Source: an uncultured Gammaproteobacteria bacterium
GTDB taxonomy: Bacteria > Pseudomonadota > Gammaproteobacteria > Pseudomonadales > Pseudohongiellaceae
Direction of reading: 5' to 3'
Assembly: GCA_937898685.1 (NCBI GenBank)
Contig: CALEJT010000044.1
Location: 18,466 to 82,465, forward strand
Length of the DNA: 64,000 nt
Part shown: piece after piece, positions 42,640-51,627 of the stretch
Layout: each line of letters begins with the position of its first letter
Position numbering within the stretch: the stretch's first letter is position 1
Translations under genes and position numbers: made by a program
The notes under the pieces: generated by a model
What the model was told of the DNA's origin: nothing
Seen by the model: the letters and a program-made list of their open reading frames with translations, nothing else
Databases searched by the model: none

Positions 42640-44769
42640 TCATCGCGCCTTGCGTTGCTCTGGCAAGGTGAAGACATACAAGGCGTTGCCGGAGTCGGGA
42701 TGGTGAATGTCCGGCGTCAAACGCGAGGGCACGATGCGCGGACTGCCGCCACCGAGCCCGGTCGAGATGGCCACGTACTGTTTGCCCCCGACACTGAAGG
42801 AAATGGGGAAACCCTGCACCGAAGTGCCCAGACGCGTCTCCCACAGGACTTCACCATTCTCCACGTTCAAGGCGCGGAAGCGGCGGTCCATGTCGCCGAC
42901 GAAGGCGACGTTGCCTGCGGTGGTGAGGATGCCCGTCATGAACGAAGCTTCCTGTTCGAAGGACCAACGTTCTTCCAGCGTGCGCACGTCATAGGCAGCA
43001 ACCTTGCCCAAACGTCCATCGGTGCCGGGCATCGGATACCAGTCGCGTTCCACACCAGCGCCACCACCGCCTTCGACGAATTCGATTTCCACTGCGCGTT
43101 GGCGCAAACAGGTTTGGCTGAGCGGAATGACGATGCTGGCCGTGCCGGGGTGATAGCTCATCGGATGCCAGTTCTTGCCACCGGCGGAGGAGGGGCACAC
43201 TTCGAGCCAGTCGCCGAAGCCCGACTCGATCACGTCGGCGCGATATTGCGGACGTCCGGTTTGCGGATCGAAATAGGAGAAGGCCGTCTGCAGGATGGTT
43301 TCCTTGTGGCCGCGATAACGGCCGTTCTCGCGATTCAGTTTCCAGAGGATGCCGTGCTTGCCAGCGGAATAGACGAGCTTTTCGCCATCGACGTCGACCA
43401 GCATGCGTTCGAACACTTCGTCGAGGTCGAACACTTCGCCGGGCACGTGCTGGTAATACCAGCGCAATTCGCCGGTATCGGCATCGAGCGCGAGCGTGGC
43501 GTTGGAATAGAGTGCGTCGTCGAACACCGTCATGCCGCGGCTCACCGGCATCCAGGGTTTCGCCTGGGATACGCCGATGTAGACGAGATTGAGTTCGCGA
43601 TCGTAGCTGGGCGTGATCCAGGTATCGGTGCCGGCGCGGAAGAGATCGTCGATGCCGCCCCAGGTATCACCGCCGGGTGTGCCGGCGCGCGCCACGGTTT
43701 CGAATTTCCAGAGTAGTGAACCGTCTTCCACGTTCCAGGCGCTGACGAAACATTTCTCTGGACGGAAACGCAGGCAGTTGCTCATGCCGGTGAAGATCTT
43801 GCCGTCGGCCACCAGCGGGCCGCTGGTATTGCCGAAGCCTTCGCCGAGCGACGCGGTCCAGAGCAGTTCTCCATTCTTCGCCGACAGCGCCACGATGCGC
43901 CCATCGGGGGTGTTGCTGATGAGTTTGTCTTCGTAGAGCGCCATGCCGCGCATGGTGCCGCGACGACCGCCGAGTGCGTGTTCCCAAATGAGTTCACCAC
44001 TTGCCGCATCGAGCGCCTGAATGCGGTTCTGCGTGTTGTACAGATACATCACACCGTCGTGCACGACGGGAGAGACCTGCGAGGTGGCACCTTCACCCAA
44101 GGCCCACACCCAGGCGAGCTGCAGCGTGTGAACGTTGTCGGTGTCGATCTGATCGAGAGCACTGTAGCTCCACGCATGTTGGTTGCCGCGAATCATCAAC
44201 CAATCGGCGGGATCGGGATTGCGCAGCATGGCATCGCTCACGGCGCGATAGTTGAAGATCTCGCCTTCGACGGTAATGCCGACCACTTCTTCGGTCTGCG
44301 CGGCAGCGACGGGGAAGGGACTGGGTGGACCGCTACGTGTGAGCAGCGCCGCGATCTGCGCAGTGGCATTGGCCTGCAGGGGATTCTCGCCCGGCTCGGC
44401 GCCATTGGCGGAAAGGATGAAGGCTGCGAGATCGACATAGGTCTGATCCGGCAAACCACCGACGTTCGTCGGCGGCATCGAAGTCTTCATCGTGTTGATG
44501 AGCTCCGCCACCGTGCGCTGGCCCCACACACTCGTGAACGCAGTACCGCGTAATGCCGCGATGGGACCGTTGCCGCTCATGTCATTCTGATGGCAGGCCT
44601 GCGCGCAGTTGGCTTGATAGGCGGCAAGACCGGCAGCCACCTGCTCTTCGGTGATGCCGACGGCGGTTTCGCTGTCTTGTGCCAGTGCGGGTGAGAGATA
44701 GCCGAACACTGCCAGTCCACATAGACCGGCAAGACGTGACAACGGCAGGGCAGTCTGCGCTGCTTTCAT
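42640..44769 (-). CDS. PQQ-dependent dehydrogenase with N-terminal cytochrome c domain (CX3CH heme site)
   Basis: 709 aa from the ATG at 44769. Signal peptide to about residue 30 (PALAQ). An N-terminal cytochrome c domain (about 35-130) has a heme site read as Cys55-Ala-Gln-Ala-Cys59-His60, one residue longer than CxxCH; Met axial ligand possible in KTSMPPTN. The rest is a PQQ beta-propeller (repeats such as LDAASGELIWEHALG and VNVENGEVLWETRLG) with paired Cys (SNCLRF, EKCFVS). Oxidises an alcohol or aldehyde in the periplasm; the substrate is not evident. Leads an operon with two GHWEGDTLV genes and a DUF6152 gene. Confidence 0.85.
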   Translation of the reverse strand: MKAAQTALPLSRLAGLCGLAVFGYLSPALAQDSETAVGITEEQVAAGLAAYQANCAQACHQNDMSGNGPIAALRGTAFTSVWGQRTVAELINTMKTSMPPTNVGGLPDQTYVDLAAFILSANGAEPGENPLQANATAQIAALLTRSGPPSPFPVAAAQTEEVVGITVEGEIFNYRAVSDAMLRNPDPADWLMIRGNQHAWSYSALDQIDTDNVHTLQLAWVWALGEGATSQVSPVVHDGVMYLYNTQNRIQALDAASGELIWEHALGGRRGTMRGMALYEDKLISNTPDGRIVALSAKNGELLWTASLGEGFGNTSGPLVADGKIFTGMSNCLRFRPEKCFVSAWNVEDGSLLWKFETVARAGTPGGDTWGGIDDLFRAGTDTWITPSYDRELNLVYIGVSQAKPWMPVSRGMTVFDDALYSNATLALDADTGELRWYYQHVPGEVFDLDEVFERMLVDVDGEKLVYSAGKHGILWKLNRENGRYRGHKETILQTAFSYFDPQTGRPQYRADVIESGFGDWLEVCPSSAGGKNWHPMSYHPGTASIVIPLSQTCLRQRAVEIEFVEGGGGAGVERDWYPMPGTDGRLGKVAAYDVRTLEERWSFEQEASFMTGILTTAGNVAFVGDMDRRFRALNVENGEVLWETRLGTSVQGFPISFSVGGKQYVAISTGLGGGSPRIVPSRLTPDIHHPDSGNALYVFTLPEQRKAR

Positions 44770-45051
44770 GTGGAGCCCATCCCCTCGTGTAGTTTTCGTT
44801 GCTCTGGGTACTGCGCTTAAGCACCGCCCCCACTGGCTCTTGACCGCAGAGGATATGCCAGAACTTTTTCTCAAGTCCATGCGCTCCACTATCGCGGCGC
44901 CCTGTGCCACTGCCCTTGCTATACAAGAATGAACGGGGAGTTTATTCTCGGACCCCCTGACAGTCGTCGCCGTCTCCTTCGTGGGGCAGTGTCAACAACG
45001 CCGAGGCTGCGATTCGCCTCGAATACAACAAGAACATAGCGAGGGATTGTC

Positions 45052-46995
45052 ATACGTTCGTCGTGCCCGTCCTGCCGTTTTCTGTCGATATTCCTTCTCA
45101 CTCATGCACTCGGCGCTGCCGCACAAACCGGCGCCAGCGGTGACTGGCCGGTCTACGGCGGTGACCATGGCAGCACGCGTTATTCCTCTCTCGATCAGAT
45201 CGATGCCAGCAACGTGTCGCAGTTGGAAGTGGCGTGGATCTGGAAGGCCGATTCGCTGTTGCCGAATGCACAGCCCTCGAGCCAGACCACACCCTTGATG
45301 GTCAACGGCGTGCTCTACTTCACGATGGATGCGCGCCGCTACGTGATCGCCATCGATGCGGGCACCGGTGAAACCTTGTGGATGTATCGCCCCGATGAAG
45401 GTGAACGTTTCGCCGCGGCGCCGCGCAAGATTCATCGCGGTGTGACCTGGTGGAGCGATGGGCAGGGCGATGACCGCATTCTCTTCGCCACGCCCGGTTA
45501 TCAGTTGGTGGCACTCGATGCGCACACGGGACGCCCGATTCCCACCTTCGGCAAGGATGGCATCGTCGACATGCTGCAGGAGCTCGATGTCGATTTCGAA
45601 GGAGATCTGTTGGGGCGCCTCGGCAATTCTTCGCCGGTGGTGGTGGCACGTGACACGGTCGTCGTTGGCGCAGCGATGGGACGACTCAACAAGGTGAACG
45701 TCAAAGGCGACGTGTTGGCCTTCGACGTGCGCACGGGCAAACGCAAATGGGTGTTCCACACCGTGCCGCGCCGCGGCGAATTCGGTTACGAGTCCTGGCT
45801 CAATGGTTCCGCGGAATACACGGGCAATACCGGCGTGTGGGGACCGATGTCGGTGGATGTCGATCTCGGGCTGGTCTATCTCGCCGTCGAAGCGCCGACC
45901 AATGACGTCTACGGCGGTGCACGTCCCGGCGACAACCTGTTCTCCAGCAGTCTCGTGGCAGTGAACATCGAGACCGGTGAACGTGTGTGGCATCAGCAAT
46001 TGGTGCATCACGACATCTGGGACTATGACAATCCCGCCCATCCGATCCTGCTCGACATCGAAGTCGAGGGCCGCAAGATTCCCGCCGTGGTGCAACTGAC
46101 CAAGCAGGCCTTCGCCTATGTCTTCGATCGCGCCACCGGTGAGCCCGTATGGCCGCTGGTGGAAACACCGGTCCCGCAGACGAGCGTGCCGGGTGAGTGG
46201 ACTTCCGCCACGCAGCCGATTCCCAGCAAGCCGCCGGGCTTCGACGTGCAGGGACTCACCGAAGACGATCTGATCGACTTCACGCCGGAACTGCGCGCCG
46301 CCGCGTTGGAAGCGATCGCCAATTACACCTGGGGCCCGGTGTACACACCGCCCTCGCTCGTCAGTGCAACCAATGGCGGCACCATCCAGGTGCCAGGCTT
46401 CGGCGGTGGTGCCAACTGGACTTCCGGCGCGGCCGATCCGGAGACGGGCTTCGTCTATGTCGGTTCTTCCACGAGCCCCACGGTATTGGGCCTCGTTCCC
46501 AATCTGCCGCCACGTCCCGATGATCCCGATTACTCGGATTACAGACTGAGCGGTTCACTACCGACGCTGCCACATGGTTTGGCGTTACTGAAACCACCCT
46601 ATGGGCGCATCACCGCCTATGACATGAACAAGGGCGAGATCGTCTGGCAGATTCCCAATGGCGGGACACCGCCGGATGTGCAGGAGCAACTCGATGCCGC
46701 AGGACTTACGAACGTTCCTCCCACCGGCAGTCGGTCCCAGGCGGGACTCTTGGTGACACGTACGCTGCTCTTTGCTGGAGAAGGGGCACGCGGACAGCCG
46801 ATCCTGCACGCCTATGACAAGGCCACCGGTGAGAGCGTGTGGGAAACGCGCATGCCTTCGGGGCCGCAGACCGGCTTGCCGATGACCTACATGCACGAGG
46901 GCAGGCAGTACATCGTGATGGCGGTCAACGGCAATGCGCCTGGTGAAAGCGGCAAGGCCGCGCAGCTCGTCGCCTGGGCCTTGCCACGTGAATGA
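45052..46995 (+). CDS. PQQ-dependent dehydrogenase without heme domain; no canonical start codon
   Basis: 647 aa if read from the ATA at 45052. The reading frame opens after a TAG at 45037; between it and a GTG at 45214 there is no ATG, GTG or TTG, yet the upstream stretch encodes a good signal peptide (RSSCPSCRFLSIFLLTHALG, cleavage near AAAQTG) and a mature N-terminus GDWPVYGGDHGSTRYS of the family. Starting at 45214 would remove these. ATA lies 6 nt after GAGGG, so an ATG lost to ATA is the simplest reading. The body has PQQ-propeller repeats (IAIDAGTGETLWMY, YDMNKGEIVWQIP). Confidence 0.7.
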   Translation: MRSSCPSCRFLSIFLLTHALGAAAQTGASGDWPVYGGDHGSTRYSSLDQIDASNVSQLEVAWIWKADSLLPNAQPSSQTTPLMVNGVLYFTMDARRYVIAIDAGTGETLWMYRPDEGERFAAAPRKIHRGVTWWSDGQGDDRILFATPGYQLVALDAHTGRPIPTFGKDGIVDMLQELDVDFEGDLLGRLGNSSPVVVARDTVVVGAAMGRLNKVNVKGDVLAFDVRTGKRKWVFHTVPRRGEFGYESWLNGSAEYTGNTGVWGPMSVDVDLGLVYLAVEAPTNDVYGGARPGDNLFSSSLVAVNIETGERVWHQQLVHHDIWDYDNPAHPILLDIEVEGRKIPAVVQLTKQAFAYVFDRATGEPVWPLVETPVPQTSVPGEWTSATQPIPSKPPGFDVQGLTEDDLIDFTPELRAAALEAIANYTWGPVYTPPSLVSATNGGTIQVPGFGGGANWTSGAADPETGFVYVGSSTSPTVLGLVPNLPPRPDDPDYSDYRLSGSLPTLPHGLALLKPPYGRITAYDMNKGEIVWQIPNGGTPPDVQEQLDAAGLTNVPPTGSRSQAGLLVTRTLLFAGEGARGQPILHAYDKATGESVWETRMPSGPQTGLPMTYMHEGRQYIVMAVNGNAPGESGKAAQLVAWALPRE

Positions 46996-47001
46996 AGATT
47001 G

Positions 47002-48531
47002 TTATTGGCAGCTGAAATTGGCGGCATCGTCGGTGCTGCCACTGCCGCTGTAGACCGCACGCTGCGGGTAGGGACAGAGCGGTCGCGTGCGCGTAACCGT
47101 GCCGTTCTCCGAATGTGCGGCGTCGATCCGTGCCGGCACTTCACCACGTTCCACCCAGGCTTCCAGCACGGGCAGCATGTCGAAATCCGCAGTGCCCGGA
47201 CCACCACCGCAGTGGTTCATGCCCGGCACCATGAAGAGCCGATAATGCTTCTGGAGTTCGTCGACACTGCCGACGGTGTCGATCACCTGCTCGTAGTACT
47301 GCACCGTGCTACCCGGCGAAATCTGCGGATCGCTCCAGCCGTGATACGAGAGCAGCTTGCCGCCACGCGCGAAGAATTCGCTGAGATCGGTTTGAAGTGC
47401 ATCGAGCTCTGCGGACTTCTCGCGAGTCAAGGCCACATCGCGTTCGAAATCGAAGTCGGTGAAGGCCCAATCGGGATCCTCGAACACGACGTACTTGAAA
47501 AGATCGATGCCGGGCGCGAAGGGACGCTCGCCCGCCATCGTGCCCCAACCCAATTCGCTTCCCGGCGAGAGGCCCGGCACGATGACGGCGCCGCTATCGC
47601 GGTCGCTTACATCCGCATAGATGTGGCGCGCGGTGGCAATCTGTGCAGAGGTGAGGCAGGACATTTTGTCTTCACCCTGACATTGCAGCACCGCAGGATC
47701 GAAGGCACAGCGCTGAGGGTCGCCGATCACACCATCCTCGACACCATCGTTGGCATCACAGGCAGCGAGCGCCGCCGCATGCAGCGTGCGGAATTTTTCC
47801 GCCGGTATCGCGTTCTCCGCCGTCAGATGCACTGCCTGCGCCACCCACACGGTCTGCATCGCGCGGCCACTCCAGTTGAGTCCCGGTGAGCCGGCGATGA
47901 TGCCGTCGTAATCCTCCGGGTAACGCTGCGCTTCCTGCATGCCCTGACGTCCGCCGGCAGAGCAGCCGTTGAAGTAGGAATATTGCGGCGCGCTGTCATA
48001 GAAGCGTTCGATCAATTCCTTCGCACGTACCGTCATCAGATGCGTGGCGCGATGACCGAAGTCGCGCAATTTCTCGGGATGTCCGAGCGCGAAGGAGGCG
48101 CTGCCTCCGGTATGGCCGGTATCCGTGCTCACCGTTGCATAGCCGCGGCGCAGACCATCGGCCAAAGCCGAGGTTGCAATCGAACCCGTCCAGCCACCAT
48201 TGCCGACGCCGAGCAGTTTGCGGTTCCAGTTTTCGAGCGGCAGCCACACTTCGATCTCGATTTCGGAATCGCTGGTGGGCGTGAGCGTGGCGGTCACGCG
48301 GCAGAAAGAAGGCAGATCGGCGTAAGCGGCCGCTGCCGTAGGTTGGGCATTGGGAGGACTGAAGGTGCCGGCCGCCACGGATTGTGCCGTGGTGATACGG
48401 CCATCGGGCAACGCAACCGCAGCGAGGTCCTCGCAGGAAGCGGCGTAGGCGGGCAGGGCGGCAATGCTGGAAACGAGTAGCAAGGTGGCACTGAGGGCCT
48501 TGCGGGAAAAGGCGGGCGTGACGAAATTCAT
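47002..48531 (-). CDS. Tannase/feruloyl esterase family protein
   Basis: 509 aa from the ATG at 48531. Signal peptide to about residue 30 (AYAAS). The family CS-D-HC signature is complete: Cys190-Ser191 (NGCSAGGRQG), Asp401 (HGWSDP) and His440-Cys441 (MNHCGGGPG). A calcium-site loop occurs near residue 260 (ANDGVEDGVIGDP). Secreted esterase that could cleave gallate or ferulate esters; the exact ester is unknown. Convergent with the PQQ dehydrogenase, 6 bp apart. Confidence 0.9.
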   Translation of the reverse strand: MNFVTPAFSRKALSATLLLVSSIAALPAYAASCEDLAAVALPDGRITTAQSVAAGTFSPPNAQPTAAAAYADLPSFCRVTATLTPTSDSEIEIEVWLPLENWNRKLLGVGNGGWTGSIATSALADGLRRGYATVSTDTGHTGGSASFALGHPEKLRDFGHRATHLMTVRAKELIERFYDSAPQYSYFNGCSAGGRQGMQEAQRYPEDYDGIIAGSPGLNWSGRAMQTVWVAQAVHLTAENAIPAEKFRTLHAAALAACDANDGVEDGVIGDPQRCAFDPAVLQCQGEDKMSCLTSAQIATARHIYADVSDRDSGAVIVPGLSPGSELGWGTMAGERPFAPGIDLFKYVVFEDPDWAFTDFDFERDVALTREKSAELDALQTDLSEFFARGGKLLSYHGWSDPQISPGSTVQYYEQVIDTVGSVDELQKHYRLFMVPGMNHCGGGPGTADFDMLPVLEAWVERGEVPARIDAAHSENGTVTRTRPLCPYPQRAVYSGSGSTDDAANFSCQ

Positions 48532-48624
48532 GGACTGTCCCCTCGCGATCAAAGTGCGGGGAGTAAAGCAGCAGTGCCCGCGCAATTCAATAATGGAACG
48601 GCGCCTGCGGAACGTGTGTGGAAC

Positions 48625-49029
48625 TCACTCGCCGCGTGCTTTGTGTTTCAACTCGAAGGCGCGCACGATCACGTAGGCGATCAGCGCGAAGACGAAGAAC
48701 ACGAGCAAGAGCCAAGCGATGCCCTGCAGTGTGCCGATCACGGTGCGATAGAGTTCCAGTACCCAGCGCTCGTTGGTCAGGCTCAGGATCTGCTCACCCT
48801 CGGGATAGAACATGGGGGTGATGTAGCGCTCGAGTTCCCAGATGCGCACACCGCGCGAGATGCCCACCACGTAGACTGCGAACTTCATGTACTTGACCCA
48901 TGCTGCACTGATGTCGTCGGGCACGATGCGGCGCAGGATGCCGTTGATCGGCGTATCGAAGAAGCGCGCCACCAGGAAGGACACACCCAAGGCGGTGAGA
49001 AAGGTGACGAGCAATAGCGTGAAGAACAT
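48625..49029 (-). CDS. Small inner-membrane protein of unknown function
   Basis: 134 aa; start ATG with AGGAG. Two clear membrane helices, one near residues 1-22 and one near 98-123, with an amphipathic middle (FDTPINGILRRIVPDD) and a basic C-terminus. No family recognised. Adjacent genes are unrelated: tannase downstream and a flavin-dependent oxidoreductase divergently upstream. Confidence 0.6.
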   Translation of the reverse strand: MFFTLLLVTFLTALGVSFLVARFFDTPINGILRRIVPDDISAAWVKYMKFAVYVVGISRGVRIWELERYITPMFYPEGEQILSLTNERWVLELYRTVIGTLQGIAWLLLVFFVFALIAYVIVRAFELKHKARGE

Positions 49030-49197
49030 GTGTGCTCCTGTTCATCGGCTTCGGCAGGTGTGCGGCGCAGTGTACCGGCTGATTCTGCCGCAGGGAAATG
49101 GGCAAGATGTTACTTAGTGTTGTCGGCGTGACGGCGGAAAAGTCCAGTGCTGCAGCAAGGCCTGCTACACTCAAGCACCTTTCGTTTCAGTGAGTCG

Positions 49198-50199
49198 ATG
49201 CCGATGCAAGCGTATTCATTGCTCGATCTTTCTCCCATCGCCGAAGGCAGCACACCAGCGCAGGCGCTGCGCAATTCACGTGAACTCGCCGTTCACGCCG
49301 AGCGCTTGGGTTACAAGCGTTTCTGGATGGCCGAGCATCACAATTCGACGGGAATCGCCAGTGCGGCAACGGCAGTGGCCCTGTGCTACGTCGCCGAAGC
49401 GACGACAACGATACGCATTGGCGCCGCAGGCATCATGTTGCCGAATCATTCGCCGCTCGTGATCGCGGAACAATTCGGCACCCTCGAGAGCCTGTATCCG
49501 GGCCGCATCGATCTCGGCCTGGGACGTGCACCCGGCACCGATGGCAAGACCGCGTACGCACTGCGGCGCGAGAATTTCCGAGCCGACGAAAGTTTTCCGC
49601 AGGACGTGCGCGAACTGCAGGATTATTTCCATCTCGGCCACAATGGCATCAAGGCCGTGCCGGGGCATGGCTTGCATGTGCCGCTTTGGCTACTGGGTTC
49701 CAGTTTGTTCGGCGCGCAACTCGCCGCGACGATGGGCTTGCCCTATCTGTTCGCTTCACACTTTGCGCCCGATGCGCTCGATCAAGCGCTCGCCGTTTAT
49801 CGTCACACCTATCAACCCAGTGCCGAACATCCCAAGCCTTATGCCGGTGCCGCCATCAATGTGTTCGCGGCGGATACACAAGAGGAAGGCGAGCGTCTCA
49901 AACGCGGCATGTTGCAGGGCTTCATCTTCTTGCGTCGCGGTCAGGCGGGTCCCTTGCGTCCGCCGGTGGATGATCTCGGCGAGATCGCCTTGCCACACGA
50001 GATCACCATGGCTGAGCAAGTGTTGCGTGAATCAGCCGTCGGCACGCGCGAGAACGTGAAGGCTTTCATCGAACGTTTCCTCGAACGCACGCAGGTCGAC
50101 GAATTGATCGTGACCTGTCATTCCTACGATCACGCGGCGCGACTGAAGAGCTTCGAGATTGCTGCTGAGGTTCTGCAAGAGCTCATGAGCAAGAGCTGA
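49198..50199 (+). CDS. LLM-class flavin-dependent oxidoreductase (YhbW-like)
   Basis: 333 aa from the ATG at 49198 (a second ATG lies at 49204). Luciferase-like TIM barrel of the single-component subgroup: SLLDLSPIAEGST, FWMAEHHN, GAAGIMLPNHSPLVIAEQFGTLESLYPGRIDLGLGRAPG, and PLWLLGSS. Uses FMN; the substrate is unknown, and activity with an aldehyde or aromatic is only a possibility. No partner gene for flavin reduction is adjacent. Confidence 0.88.
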   Translation: MPMQAYSLLDLSPIAEGSTPAQALRNSRELAVHAERLGYKRFWMAEHHNSTGIASAATAVALCYVAEATTTIRIGAAGIMLPNHSPLVIAEQFGTLESLYPGRIDLGLGRAPGTDGKTAYALRRENFRADESFPQDVRELQDYFHLGHNGIKAVPGHGLHVPLWLLGSSLFGAQLAATMGLPYLFASHFAPDALDQALAVYRHTYQPSAEHPKPYAGAAINVFAADTQEEGERLKRGMLQGFIFLRRGQAGPLRPPVDDLGEIALPHEITMAEQVLRESAVGTRENVKAFIERFLERTQVDELIVTCHSYDHAARLKSFEIAAEVLQELMSKS

Positions 50200-50282
50200 G
50201 CACCCGGAAAATTTTTCCGGTCGTTTGCAGAGAGTTCCGATCGCTCTTACCGAAAGTTCCCCAATTGCTGAGGAAAAGCGGC

Positions 50283-50298
50283 TGGCATGCTTGCTGCA
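50283..50298 (+). promoter_or_regulatory. Candidate sigma-54 promoter before the ferritin-like gene
   Basis: TGGCATG at 50283-50289 and CTGCA at 50294-50298, spaced as -24 GG (50284-50285) and -12 GC (50296-50297). It differs from the consensus TGGCACG-N4-TTGCA at two positions. The start codon is 46 bp after the -12 GC. Confidence 0.55.
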
Positions 50299-50343
50299 TT
50301 CCACTTGCTGAGCCCGGTTGGGCGAACCAAGAGGAGTGTGGAC

Positions 50344-50949
50344 ATGAAGAAACAGCTTAAGGAGCTCTTGCTGCAGGGGCTGGAAACCGAGTTGGGTGGC
50401 GTCGAGGTGTACACCACCGCGCTCGAATGCGCAGTTAATCCCGACTTGAAGGAAGAGTGGCAGAAGTATCTGGAACAAACGACTCGTCACGTGCAGATCA
50501 TGGAAGAGCTCTGCACCACCGTCGGCATCAACCCAGAAGAACAAACGCCCGGTCGTCAGGTCGTGCATCACCTGGGACAGTCACTCGTGCAAGCCATGGA
50601 ACTGGCATTGAGCGCCGGCGATCCGGAAGCCGCCGAGCTCGTCGCTTGCGAATGCGTCGTGCTCGCGGAGACGAAGGATCATCAGAACTGGGAACTGATG
50701 GAGCAGTGTGCCAAGAAGGCCTCGAACAAGGACAAGGTGGCGAGCGCCATTCAACAGGCAGTGGAAGAGGTGGAGGATCAGGAAGACGAACATCTCTATC
50801 ACACCAAGGGCTGGGCCCGGGAACTGTGGATCAAGTCGCTCGGCATGCCCGCAGTGATTCCGCCGCCGGAAGAAGAAAAACACGTCAAGACAGCCATCGG
50901 TGCCTCACGCGCAGAACAAGCGCGTGAATCCATGCTGCCGAAACACTGA
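50344..50949 (+). CDS. Ferritin-like four-helix-bundle protein
   Basis: 201 aa from the ATG at 50344 (AGAGGAG upstream). Four helices with Glu and His in ferritin-like positions: GLETELGGVEVYTTAL, LEQTTRHVQIMEELC, LVACECVVLAETKDHQNWELMEQ and VEEVEDQEDEHLYH. This recalls DUF892/YciE or rubrerythrin-like proteins but the exact family is not certain. A role in iron or oxidative stress, perhaps under sigma-54, is inferred. Followed by a terminator-like hairpin. Confidence 0.7.
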   Translation: MKKQLKELLLQGLETELGGVEVYTTALECAVNPDLKEEWQKYLEQTTRHVQIMEELCTTVGINPEEQTPGRQVVHHLGQSLVQAMELALSAGDPEAAELVACECVVLAETKDHQNWELMEQCAKKASNKDKVASAIQQAVEEVEDQEDEHLYHTKGWARELWIKSLGMPAVIPPPEEEKHVKTAIGASRAEQARESMLPKH

Positions 50950-50957
50950 GACAGGTC

Positions 50958-50995
50958 GCGGCGTTGCACCTGGGGTGTAGCGCCGCTTCCTCGGT
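50958..50995 (+). terminator. Terminator-like hairpin after the ferritin-like gene
   Basis: A 13-bp stem (50958-50970 with 50974-50986) with two G-U pairs and a 3-nt loop, followed by TTCCTCGGTACTTCTC, only moderately U-rich. Confidence 0.5.
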
Positions 50996-51000
50996 ACTTC

Positions 51001-51030
51001 TCATGCAGGCATGGCTCATGCAGGCATGGC
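51001..51030. repeat. 15-bp perfect tandem duplication at a gene end
   Basis: Bases 51001-51015 and 51016-51030 are identical. The second copy holds the last four codons and stop of the isochorismatase gene on the minus strand; the first copy lies just beyond the stop. Confidence 0.9.
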
Positions 51031-51621
51031 CAAGGGGCGAGCCAAGTCCAGTTCACGCCAGGGGCGCGTGTCCGCTTTCAGAATCTTCGCCAGTTGCTCG
51101 AGCGCAATTGCGTTGCGTTCCTTGGTGTGCGCCGCGACGCAATCGCGCGGCACCAGCAACGCGTAGTCGAGCATGTACCCGTCATTGGCGGTGAAGTACA
51201 CACAGATGTCGGTGGCGATGCCGGTCAGTATGAGGTTGCGCGTACCGAGATGGCGCAACAAGGTATCGAGCGTCGTGGAAAAGAAGCCCGAATGTTTGGG
51301 TTTCAGTACGAAATAATCTTGGCGGCTCGGTAACAGCTGGCCCACCACTTCCTTGGCGATCTCGTTGCGTTGCAGACAGTGTTCGATCTGCTCTTCCATG
51401 CTCGAACGCCAGTGGCCGAAGTTGTCGTTGGCGTAGATCACCGGTATGCCGAGCGACACCGCATGCGCTTTCAGTGCCGCGATCTCGTGCGCCATCGCCA
51501 GCACCTGCTCCTTCATCTGCGGAGCTTCGGGAAAGTCGAAGTCGTTGATCACATCGATCAGAATCAGCGCAAACGCCGAACGTGAATCGTTGTCGCTCGT
51601 ATGATGAGCTTCCATGTTCAT
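51016..51621 (-). CDS. Isochorismatase-family cysteine hydrolase
   Basis: 201 aa from the ATG at 51621. Cys in GIATDICVYFTA as nucleophile, Asp in LILIDVINDFDFP and Lys in FVLKPKHSGFFST form the family triad. Substrate is open (nicotinamide, isochorismate, carbamoyl-sarcosine and others). Lies 6 bp downstream of the zinc alcohol dehydrogenase on the same strand, so the two may be cotranscribed. Confidence 0.85.
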   Translation of the reverse strand: MNMEAHHTSDNDSRSAFALILIDVINDFDFPEAPQMKEQVLAMAHEIAALKAHAVSLGIPVIYANDNFGHWRSSMEEQIEHCLQRNEIAKEVVGQLLPSRQDYFVLKPKHSGFFSTTLDTLLRHLGTRNLILTGIATDICVYFTANDGYMLDYALLVPRDCVAAHTKERNAIALEQLAKILKADTRPWRELDLARPLAMPA

Positions 51622-51627
51622 CCTTGT

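Noticed and set aside
44770..45051. A sigma-70 promoter near TATACA at 44920-44925
   Set aside because: No acceptable -35 element at 16-18 bp on either strand.
45047..45298. A TTG or an upstream ATG in a second frame as the start of the 45052 dehydrogenase
   Set aside because: It would need a frameshift to enter the PQQ reading frame; the frame with the signal peptide runs without a break from 45040.
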